Shown here piece by piece: positions 1 through 5,722 of a stretch of 8,588 nucleotides of DNA. Source of the DNA: Anaerolineae bacterium (GTDB taxonomy: Bacteria > Chloroflexota > Anaerolineae > B4-G1 > SLSP01). Numbering within the stretch: the stretch's first letter is position 1; each line of letters begins with the position of its first letter. The translations under genes and the position numbers were made by a program. The notes below the pieces were generated by a model. The model ran no database searches. It worked only from the letters and a program-made list of their open reading frames with translations, and was not told where the DNA came from. Where the stretch lies: positions 1 to 8,588 of the forward strand of contig JAGPHL010000118.1 of NCBI GenBank assembly GCA_018055515.1, given 5' to 3'.

Positions 1-11
1 ACAAATCAGCT

Positions 12-113
12 TCAGATCGGCAAATGATGAAGTTCGCACATCCGATCGAAGGCTGTACCCTCAGGGTCGTCTTTAACAGAATAATCGGGATCAAATAACC
101 AGCGCAGTTTCAT
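12..113 (-). CDS. small ORF of 33 codons, unrecognised
   Basis: I read this 33-residue ORF directly: ATG at 113-111, TGA at 14-12, N-terminus MKLRWLFDPDYSV. I do not recognise the family. The product is mixed acidic and aromatic (WLFDPDYS, then KDDPEG), has no membrane segment and one Cys, and ends HHLPI. Its upstream signals are unusually complete: a GAGGTG Shine-Dalgarno at 126-121 with 7 nt to the ATG, preceded by a TTGACA/TATAAT promoter on the same strand, so translation very probably starts here. It could be a genuine small protein. It could also be the surviving 5' end of a longer gene broken by a stop or frameshift, because the window ends 11 bases after the stop. I am fairly sure of the start and unsure that the short product is functional. 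Confidence 0.5.
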   Translation of the reverse strand: MKLRWLFDPDYSVKDDPEGTAFDRMCELHHLPI

Positions 114-120
114 GAAATAG

Positions 121-126
121 CACCTC
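121..126 (-). promoter_or_regulatory. ribosome binding site of the small ORF
   Basis: The minus strand reads GAGGTG, a 6-base match to the anti-SD complement, followed by 7 nt and then the ATG at 113. It is the main reason to accept the 33-codon ORF and its start. With transcription expected to begin near 127, the mRNA leader would be very short and the site would lie almost at the 5' end of the transcript. Confidence 0.55.
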
Positions 127-133
127 AAACTGG

Positions 134-161
134 ATTATAACGTCAAACGCATGTCTGTCAA
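134..161 (-). promoter_or_regulatory. consensus sigma-70 promoter, leftward
   Basis: On the minus strand there is a perfect -35 box TTGACA (161-156), 16 nt, then a perfect -10 box TATAAT (139-134). The predicted transcription start is near 127, directly before the Shine-Dalgarno of the 33-codon ORF. Both boxes match the housekeeping consensus at all 12 positions, so strong constitutive activity is expected unless repressed. It is back-to-back with the rightward promoter at 183-210. Confidence 0.75.
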
Positions 162-162
162 T

Positions 163-174
163 CAGCGCACGCTG
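163..174. promoter_or_regulatory. palindrome between divergent promoters, candidate operator
   Basis: CAGCG-CA-CGCTG is a perfect 5+5 bp inverted repeat. It lies entirely between the two outward-facing -35 boxes (156-161 and 183-188). A dimeric regulator bound here would touch both RNA polymerase sites. That role is inferred from position and symmetry only; no regulator gene is visible in the window, and a 10-bp palindrome can occur by chance. Confidence 0.35.
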
Positions 175-182
175 CCGTTTCA

Positions 183-210
183 TTGACAAGGACACGGGAT
201 CAAGTATAAA
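183..210 (+). promoter_or_regulatory. sigma-70 promoter for the glycosyltransferase gene
   Basis: The -35 box TTGACA (183-188) is perfect; after 16 nt comes the -10 box TATAAA (205-210), 5 of 6 matches. The expected start near 217 gives a leader of about 98 nt before the TTG start codon at 315. That leader contains the long hairpin at 243-298. The spacer length equals that of the leftward promoter, and the two promoters are mirror images about position 172. Confidence 0.7.
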
Positions 211-242
211 GGAGACACCCTGTGCTGGCGCACGAGCAGGTA

Positions 243-298
243 CGAAAATAACGTGGACCCGTGCGAACGTGAGCACCTGGGCACGGGTTCTATTTTCG
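243..298 (+). terminator. leader hairpin: candidate attenuator or bidirectional terminator
   Basis: Two nested inverted repeats form one long hairpin. The inner stem pairs 255-264 (GGACCCGTGC) with 281-290 (GCACGGGTTC): ten pairs including one G-T wobble, around a 16-nt loop. The outer stem pairs 243-250 (CGAAAATA) with 291-298 (TATTTTCG), eight perfect pairs, leaving a 4-nt bulge (251-254) on the left. A GC-rich stem followed by TTCTATTTTC is the layout of an intrinsic terminator, and the A-rich left flank makes it terminator-like on the other strand too. It lies between the promoter at 183-210 and the gene at 315, so on the plus strand it would act as an attenuator. A chance palindrome or a block to antisense transcription are alternatives. 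Confidence 0.55.
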
Positions 299-300
299 AA

Positions 301-305
301 GAAGG
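301..305 (+). promoter_or_regulatory. ribosome binding site deciding the TTG start
   Basis: GAAGG lies 9 nt before the TTG at 315. The reading frame upstream is open only back to a TGA at 270-272 and holds no other ATG, GTG or TTG. The next in-frame ATG is about 49 codons downstream, inside the conserved region after the catalytic Asp motif. This supports TTG as the start. Confidence 0.6.
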
Positions 306-314
306 TCATCGAAT

Positions 315-3101
315 TTGAAATCTGCGCTCGCGACGATTGCCCGTCTCCGCTGGAAGTTGTGCCTCGCCCTCATCACGCTGAGTGGCGCGGCGCTGCGCCT
401 CATCGGCCTCAAGCGGTTCCCGCCGGGGCTCCACTTCGACGAGGCCGTCTACGGCCTGATGGCGCTGGAAATCTACCATGGCCAACTGCCCGTCTTCTTC
501 TCCGCCTACACGGGCCGCGAACCGCTCTACATGTACCTCATGGCGGGCGTCTTCCGCCTCGCGGGGATCGGAATCGTCGGCATTCGGCTGACCTCCGCCC
601 TCATCGGCGCCGTGACGCTGCCCCTGGTATACCTGCTGCTGCGCGAACTCTACGGCAACCGCCGCCTGGCGCTCATCGCCGCGAGCGTGACCGCCCTCTC
701 GTACTGGCATCTGACGGTGAGCCGCAACGGTTACCCCAACATCCTCATCCCCCCGCTGGAATGCCTGGCGCTGTTCTGCCTCTGGCGCGGCTACCGCGAC
801 GGACACCAGGGCTGGCTCGCCCTCGGCGGCGCGTTTGTGGGATTAGTGTTGTACACCTACCTGGCCGCGCGCCTGTTTCCGGTGACCGTGCTGCTCTTCT
901 TCCTCTACTGCCTGCTGGTGGATCGGCAGCGCTTTCTCAGGCGCTTCGGCGGACTCGTGCTGGCGGCGCTCGTCGCCGTGCTCGTCTTTGCCCCCCTGGG
1001 ACTGCACTTCATCCACCATCCCCACGACTTCTGGGAGCGCGCTGATCAGGTGCTCGCCTTGCGTCAGGCGGGCGGCGCCACGGCGTTCCGCGTCTATGGC
1101 GACAACATCCTCAAGACAGTGGGGGGATTCTTCCTCAAAGGTGACCCGCGCTGGCATTACAATCTGCCCGGCAAGCCCATCTTCGACCCGCTCATGGCAG
1201 CGGCTTTCGGGATCGGCATCGTCGTAGCGCTGAAGCGCTGGCGGAAGCCCGAATACGCCCTGCTCCTGATCTGGACCGCCGGCATGTGCCTGCCCGCCAT
1301 CCTCACGGTAGATCTGATGCCCCAGGGACAACGCAGCTTTGGCATCACCCCCGCCATCTTCGGCCTGGCGGCGCTGGGATTGGAAACACTGCTCGCCGCC
1401 GCGCAACGCCGCCTCAGCCCCCCGCTCCGGCGCGTCGCCCCCCTCGCGCTGGTCGCCCTCCTTGCCTTCGAGGGCGGCAGCACGGTGCGGACGTATTTCG
1501 GCGAATGGGTCCGACGCCCGGAGACCTACGAGATTTTCAACACGGAATACGTGCAGCTCGCCCAGGAAGCCGCCGCGCGCCTGGACGCCGGCGAGACGGT
1601 CGTCATTCAGGCGTTGCACTACAAACATCCCACGGTCATCTTCGTCGCGCCGCGCACCGTAGACGCCGTGTGGCTCTACGGCGGACGGAGCCTGGTCATC
1701 CCGCAGCGCGGCAACGACGCGGTGACCTATCTCCGCGCGGCGGATAATCCCCCGGCGGACCCCATCGCCGCGCTGACGGCGAAGCTCACCGAACCGCTGG
1801 CGCCGCTCCCCGACCCCTTCGGCGGCGCCGCCGTGACCCTGGCGCGCCTCAAGCCCGGCGTCCTGGAAGCGGAACGCGACCTGCCGGCGCAGGCCGCCTT
1901 CGCCGATGAGATCGAGATCCTCGACTGGCGCCTGCCTCAGACAACGCCCCGCGACGCTTCCGTGGACGTGCTCCTGCACTGGCGCGCGCTGCGCTCAGTC
2001 GCCGAAGGGCGCGTCCTCAAAGTGCACCTGGTGGATGCCAACGGCGTCCTCTGGAGCCAGGGCGACGCCGCCAACTACCTCTCCGAGCAATGGCGCGCCG
2101 GCGACACCGTCTACGAGCTGGTCGAAATTCCCCTGCCCGACGGCATCCCCGCAGGACGCTACGAAGTCCAGCTAGTTTTCGCGCGGGAAGGCGGGGGACA
2201 GCTCCCCGTGCTCCGCGAGGGACGGCCCAGCGGCAGTGCGCTCGTCCTGGGGCCGCTCACCCTGGAAGTTGAAGGGCGCACGCTCAAGCCGCTTCAAGCG
2301 GGCGTGGACTTCGGCCCCCTGCGCGCGATCGCTTTCGAGGAGACGCTGCGCACCGCGACGCCGGGCGGCAGCGTCGAATTCGAGGTCACCTGGCAGGCCA
2401 CACAGGCCCCCGGGCGCGACGTCACCGTCACCCTCACCCTGCGCGACGCGACAGGCGCGGCCCTCGTCACGCAGGAAACGCCGCTCGGCGCGAGCTATCC
2501 CACGTCGCTGTGGCAGGCGGGCGAGACGGTGCGGGTGATCTATCTGCTGCCGCTGCCGGCGCTCGAGCCGGGGCTGTATCAGCTCAGCCTCGAGGGAGTG
2601 GAGGGGGTGGAAACCGGTGGCAGGCTCGCCCTGGGACAGGTTCAGGTCGCCGGGCAAGCGCGGCTCTACACAGCGCCGCCGCTGAGCCATCCGCTGGAGG
2701 CGCAATTGGGGGAGGCCATCACGTTCCTCGGCTACGACCTCGCGCCCGAGAGCCTGCGCCCCGGCGAGACGCTCTCCCTGCGCCTGGTCTGGCGCGCCGA
2801 GAGCCGGCCGGGCAACGACGCCAAAGTCTTCGTCCATTTGGTGGGGGCGGATGGGCTGATCTACGGGCAGGACGACAGCGTCCCGGCGCAATGGCAGCGC
2901 CCCACCCTCGGTTGGGAAACGGGGGAAATCATCCTGGATGAGCACGCCGTCACGGTCAGCCCGCAAGCGCCGGCGGGAGACTACACGCTCTACATCGGCA
3001 TGTACGAGACCGCGAGCTTCGCGCGGCTCCCCCTCACCGTTGCGGGACAACGTCAGCCCGACGACCGCCTGCAGCTCGCCGTCATCCGCATCGCCCCCTG
3101 A
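315..3101 (+). CDS. polytopic GT-C glycosyltransferase (family 39/ArnT-PMT-like) with three beta-sandwich repeats
   Basis: The 928-residue membrane protein starts at TTG (315). Residues 1-390 hold about ten hydrophobic helices (for example 14-31, 93-110, 165-203, 211-230, 293-305, 314-333, 373-387). The first extracytoplasmic loop carries HFDEAVYG (D42, E43), the acidic motif that in GT-C enzymes of the PMT/ArnT type serves catalysis, followed by GREPLYMYL (67-75). Such enzymes move a sugar from a polyprenyl-phosphate carrier to a lipid, glycan or protein on the outer face of the membrane; donor and acceptor here are unknown. After the last helix come a soluble domain (about 395-515) and three related beta-sandwiches (about 526-650, 664-780, 790-928) with the pattern W-R-A...V-H-L..A-D-G...G-E...P-A-G-x-Y. 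Family members usually have at most a short soluble tail, so this one is long. The gene has its own promoter and is convergent with the operon on the other strand, 15 nt away. The fold class is secure; the exact subfamily is not. Confidence 0.92.
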   Translation: MKSALATIARLRWKLCLALITLSGAALRLIGLKRFPPGLHFDEAVYGLMALEIYHGQLPVFFSAYTGREPLYMYLMAGVFRLAGIGIVGIRLTSALIGAVTLPLVYLLLRELYGNRRLALIAASVTALSYWHLTVSRNGYPNILIPPLECLALFCLWRGYRDGHQGWLALGGAFVGLVLYTYLAARLFPVTVLLFFLYCLLVDRQRFLRRFGGLVLAALVAVLVFAPLGLHFIHHPHDFWERADQVLALRQAGGATAFRVYGDNILKTVGGFFLKGDPRWHYNLPGKPIFDPLMAAAFGIGIVVALKRWRKPEYALLLIWTAGMCLPAILTVDLMPQGQRSFGITPAIFGLAALGLETLLAAAQRRLSPPLRRVAPLALVALLAFEGGSTVRTYFGEWVRRPETYEIFNTEYVQLAQEAAARLDAGETVVIQALHYKHPTVIFVAPRTVDAVWLYGGRSLVIPQRGNDAVTYLRAADNPPADPIAALTAKLTEPLAPLPDPFGGAAVTLARLKPGVLEAERDLPAQAAFADEIEILDWRLPQTTPRDASVDVLLHWRALRSVAEGRVLKVHLVDANGVLWSQGDAANYLSEQWRAGDTVYELVEIPLPDGIPAGRYEVQLVFAREGGGQLPVLREGRPSGSALVLGPLTLEVEGRTLKPLQAGVDFGPLRAIAFEETLRTATPGGSVEFEVTWQATQAPGRDVTVTLTLRDATGAALVTQETPLGASYPTSLWQAGETVRVIYLLPLPALEPGLYQLSLEGVEGVETGGRLALGQVQVAGQARLYTAPPLSHPLEAQLGEAITFLGYDLAPESLRPGETLSLRLVWRAESRPGNDAKVFVHLVGADGLIYGQDDSVPAQWQRPTLGWETGEIILDEHAVTVSPQAPAGDYTLYIGMYETASFARLPLTVAGQRQPDDRLQLAVIRIAP
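1890..3098 (+). other. three tandem beta-sandwich domains in the glycosyltransferase tail
   Basis: Three copies of about 115-140 residues can be aligned by eye. Strand-like segments VLLHWRAL, FEVTWQAT and LRLVWRAE each precede an (H/T)L(V/R)(D/G)A-G element (VHLVDANG, LTLRDATG, VHLVGADG). Then come W-x-x-G-(D/E) (WRAGD, WQAGE, WETGE) and a closing (P)-x-G-x-Y-x-(V/L)-x-L type strand (PAGRYEVQL, EPGLYQLSL, PAGDYTLYI). The copies have diverged strongly from one another, so this is an old protein-level duplication, not a recent DNA repeat. A carbohydrate- or protein-binding role outside the membrane is a guess. The third copy resembles the last domain of the lipoprotein at 5722-6978. Confidence 0.7.
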
Positions 3102-3120
3102 GGTCGGCCCGCCGTCTCAG
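3098..3120. terminator. hairpin spanning both convergent stop codons
   Basis: CTGAG (3098-3102) pairs with CTCAG (3116-3120), and CGG (3105-3107) with CCG (3112-3114) around a small loop. The 15-nt gap between the convergent genes is therefore inside one short imperfect stem, with each gene's TGA in one arm. No T-tract follows on either strand, so intrinsic termination would be weak. Part of the symmetry is forced because both genes end in TGA. No other terminator candidate is visible at this junction. Confidence 0.3.
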
Positions 3121-5711
3121 CGGCGCCGCAACAGCACGATGCCTGCCAGCAATCCCAGCACGCCGCCACCCAGCCACAAGACCCAGGTGGGGAACGCGCG
3201 CTGCCCCGGATTGAGCGCCCCCGGCGTCAGCTGATTGACCGCATCCAGGCAAAAGGCGTCGCCCGATTCGCACGCGGAGGGATCCACGACCCAATCGCGG
3301 CTGCCGTCGTCGTTAGCGGTGAGCGCGGTGAAGAAAGCGCCGTCGTCCCCTCCCAGCCAGCGGAAGGGCGAGGTGAAACGCACGCCATCTTGCAACACGC
3401 CGAAGGAATACGGGGTCACCGCCGCGCCTTCGGCCACAAAATCCACGCCGATGTCGTCGCCGAAATCCGCCGACGGGCCCGGCGCCAGCAGCGTCAGCGC
3501 CTCGTTCTGCGTCCCCATGCCGAAGCCGGGGTCGGTCGTCACGTCCAGAGTGCCGTTGCCCACGTAGAACAGCAACCGTCCGTCTGCCGGATCGAGGTCG
3601 TCCGCCGGGAAATAAGCGTCGTTGGAGGCATTCTCGGTCGCCACGATGAGGATGACCGTGCCGCGCGGGACGGCCGCCAGCGCCGTCAGCTGCGGGAAGA
3701 TGAGGGAGCCTTCTTCCGTGCCGGTCTTGGTGTCGTTATCGGTCAGCCGCCAACCGCGCAAATCCACCGTCGCCGGGCGGCGCACGAGGAGCTCCACCCA
3801 ATCCCCGGTGATGGGGCGACCGTCGAGGCTGGCGTAGGACGTGCCGTTGTCGTTGATCCAGAGCTCATTGATGAGGACGTCATTGGGGCGCAAGGCGGGA
3901 TCGTCAGCGGCAAGCGCCCGGAAACGCGCGGTGAGCGTCAACGGCGCGGTCACCGTCCATGACAACACCGGCGCGCTCGAAGGCGCAGCAATCCCCTCCC
4001 AGCCCTCAAAGGCATGGCCCTCGAACGGCACCGCCGTGAACGCGACCTCGCTGCCCGCGAAGAAGCGGCCCTCCGCCAGCGGTTCGCCCTCCGCGAAGAC
4101 CTCACCGCCCTCCGGCGGCTCGACCGCCAGACGCACCGCGAGCGGCTCTCCCTGCCCCAGGCTCGCCGCGAAGGTCGCGCGCAACACGGCCGGTCGCTCC
4201 GCGATGAAAGCGCGCAGCGCGGCGACGTTGCCTTCCCAGGGCGTGAGCGCGGGCCAGCGCGCCTCTTCATACGGGATATCGGAGGCCAGCGTTGCGGCGA
4301 GCGCGTCACACCGCGCGGTCAACGCCTCCGGCGCAAGGGCTGTGTTGAGCAGCATCGCGGTGCGCACCCCAAAAGCGCTCCGAAAAGCGTCATTGGCCAG
4401 CAGCGCCCGCAGCAGGAGCGCGAAATCCGAGGCGTCATGCGTCAACGCGGCCGGCGCCTCCTCCGCGCGCTGCGCGAAAGACTGCCCGCTCCCGCCGTAG
4501 ACGAAGCGCCAGGGACCGCCGCGATCCCGCACCGCGAAAAGGTCTTCCGGCGAGAAGCCGAAATACAGCTGCAGCGCAGCAAAATCCATGAAATTGTTCA
4601 GGTCCAGCCGCGAGGCCACATACGCGAACGCTTCAGCCTCCGCCAGATCGTGTCCCGTCGCCCAGGACACCAGCGTGTCCCACCCCTCGTCGCTGCCCTC
4701 TTGGGCCCGTCCTTCCTGCACCACATCCACGGCGTGGAAGCCGTAGTTGTCCTCCAGGAAAAAGCGATCCACGCGCTCGGTGAGCCGGTACAGTCCCCAC
4801 GAACGGCCATTGATGAAGAGATGCACGAAACGCCCCTGCGCGACCGGCAGGCCCACCGACGCCGCCGTATCGGCCACCAGTTGATCGCGGAACAGCGTCC
4901 ACCAGCCGTTGCGATCCCCCGCCTCCAGCAACAGCCGCTTGTAGGATTGTTCCACTTCAGGCTGATCGGGATGACCGGGGAAGAGCGGGTAGCCGAGGCG
5001 AGCAGAGCCGTACTCGGCGCGGAAATAGAGCCGCAGCGATTGCTTGGGCGCCTGCAAGGGGACGTCGCCGTGCACGCGCAGTCCCGCCGGCACCGCGAAG
5101 CTCCCGGTCCCCTCCGGCTCAAAATACGTCACCTCGACGGGGCGTTCCCATTCAGCGCCGCGGAAAGAAGCGTTGGCGAGGATACCGCTCGCGCTGCCCC
5201 ACAGCGCGTCCGGTTCTGCGGTGAGGGCAAGCACCGGCAGCCGCGAGTTCAAGCCCACGACGTAGACCGCCGTCGCGGGGGGGCCGGCGACGCCATCGAG
5301 CACCTGCACAGCGCGGATCACGGTCACGCCGGGGTAGCGCGCCTCCAAATAGAGCGGCTCCCGGTACAGCGTGCCGACCTCCGCCGTCGGCAGCGTCCCA
5401 TCGGTGGTGAAGACCACCGCCGCCCGCCGATCAGTGGGACGCAACTCCAGCCGCAGGGACTTCTCGTATACCCCCGGCGGCGGATAAAAGCCCGGCGCCA
5501 CCATCCCGTTCACAGCAGAAGGCAGCACCTGCCCGCTCGCGACGAGGCGCCGCCGCCAACCAGTCAACGGCAACTGACCAGAAGGCGCGAGGGACGCTCC
5601 CGGCAACCGATCCAGGCGTTCGCCGAGCAGCAACACGCCGCCCAGCGCCAGCCCCAAGAGCAACAAGGGCAGCCAACGGTGGGCAAAACTCGAGTGCCAG
5701 AAATTCATCAT
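3117..5711 (-). CDS. CotH-like surface protein with chitobiase-type, InlB-like and lamin-tail domains
   Basis: The 864-residue exported protein has this domain order: N-terminal hydrophobic signal/anchor (13-30); chitobiase/beta-hexosaminidase C-terminal-type domain (about 74-153, with TTDGTLPT at 102-109); CotH-like domain (about 157-520); a repeat like those of InlB/'divergent B-repeat' proteins (about 523-598, ending in G-W-E-G and L-T-A-R-F); lamin-tail domain (about 607-770, INELW...DWVELLV...LRGWRLTD); C-terminal membrane helix (842-861) and RRR. CotH proteins are kinases, known from the Bacillus spore coat protein CotH. Here the N-lobe looks normal (APKQSLRL 221-228, E312 and D315 in YRLTERVD), but the segment expected to read W-D-x-D is GGSG (406-409) and no N-x-D...N stretch precedes it, so kinase activity is doubtful. 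The start is the first of two adjacent ATGs (5711, alternative 5708), behind AAGGGGTG; a longer frame to 5822 would overlap the lipoprotein and has no signal sequence. It is the last gene of the operon. Confidence 0.9.
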   Translation of the reverse strand: MMNFWHSSFAHRWLPLLLLGLALGGVLLLGERLDRLPGASLAPSGQLPLTGWRRRLVASGQVLPSAVNGMVAPGFYPPPGVYEKSLRLELRPTDRRAAVVFTTDGTLPTAEVGTLYREPLYLEARYPGVTVIRAVQVLDGVAGPPATAVYVVGLNSRLPVLALTAEPDALWGSASGILANASFRGAEWERPVEVTYFEPEGTGSFAVPAGLRVHGDVPLQAPKQSLRLYFRAEYGSARLGYPLFPGHPDQPEVEQSYKRLLLEAGDRNGWWTLFRDQLVADTAASVGLPVAQGRFVHLFINGRSWGLYRLTERVDRFFLEDNYGFHAVDVVQEGRAQEGSDEGWDTLVSWATGHDLAEAEAFAYVASRLDLNNFMDFAALQLYFGFSPEDLFAVRDRGGPWRFVYGGSGQSFAQRAEEAPAALTHDASDFALLLRALLANDAFRSAFGVRTAMLLNTALAPEALTARCDALAATLASDIPYEEARWPALTPWEGNVAALRAFIAERPAVLRATFAASLGQGEPLAVRLAVEPPEGGEVFAEGEPLAEGRFFAGSEVAFTAVPFEGHAFEGWEGIAAPSSAPVLSWTVTAPLTLTARFRALAADDPALRPNDVLINELWINDNGTSYASLDGRPITGDWVELLVRRPATVDLRGWRLTDNDTKTGTEEGSLIFPQLTALAAVPRGTVILIVATENASNDAYFPADDLDPADGRLLFYVGNGTLDVTTDPGFGMGTQNEALTLLAPGPSADFGDDIGVDFVAEGAAVTPYSFGVLQDGVRFTSPFRWLGGDDGAFFTALTANDDGSRDWVVDPSACESGDAFCLDAVNQLTPGALNPGQRAFPTWVLWLGGGVLGLLAGIVLLRRR

Positions 5712-5714
5712 CGT

Positions 5715-5722
5715 CACCCCTT
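5715..5722 (-). promoter_or_regulatory. ribosome binding site overlapping the upstream stop codon
   Basis: The minus strand reads TGA-AGGGGTG-ACG-ATG-ATG. The purine-rich AAGGGGTG uses the last base of the lipoprotein stop codon and lies 3 nt before the first ATG (7 nt from its AAGG core). This fixes the start at 5711 or 5708 and suggests that ribosomes finishing the lipoprotein reinitiate on this gene. Confidence 0.7.

Noticed and set aside
10..32. Small inverted repeat CTTCA/TGAAG as terminator of the 33-codon ORF
   Set aside because: Only five pairs with a 13-nt loop, overlapping the coding end; too weak to support.
222..251. Nine-codon leader peptide starting GTG after AAAGGAG
   Set aside because: The AAAGGAG overlaps the -10 box of the rightward promoter, so it would not be present in the transcript starting near 217; the peptide has no run of regulatory codons.
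91..309. 72-codon minus-strand ORF across the divergent promoter region
   Set aside because: It has no Shine-Dalgarno before its ATG, runs through both promoter pairs and the leader hairpin, and shows no recognisable domain.
843..1979. 378-codon minus-strand ORF opposite the glycosyltransferase
   Set aside because: Low-complexity shadow composition (G, E, R, Q rich) opposite a clearly coding membrane protein.
1890..3098. DNA tandem repeat or recent duplication in the glycosyltransferase tail
   Set aside because: The three domains are related only at the protein-pattern level; the nucleotide sequences do not repeat.
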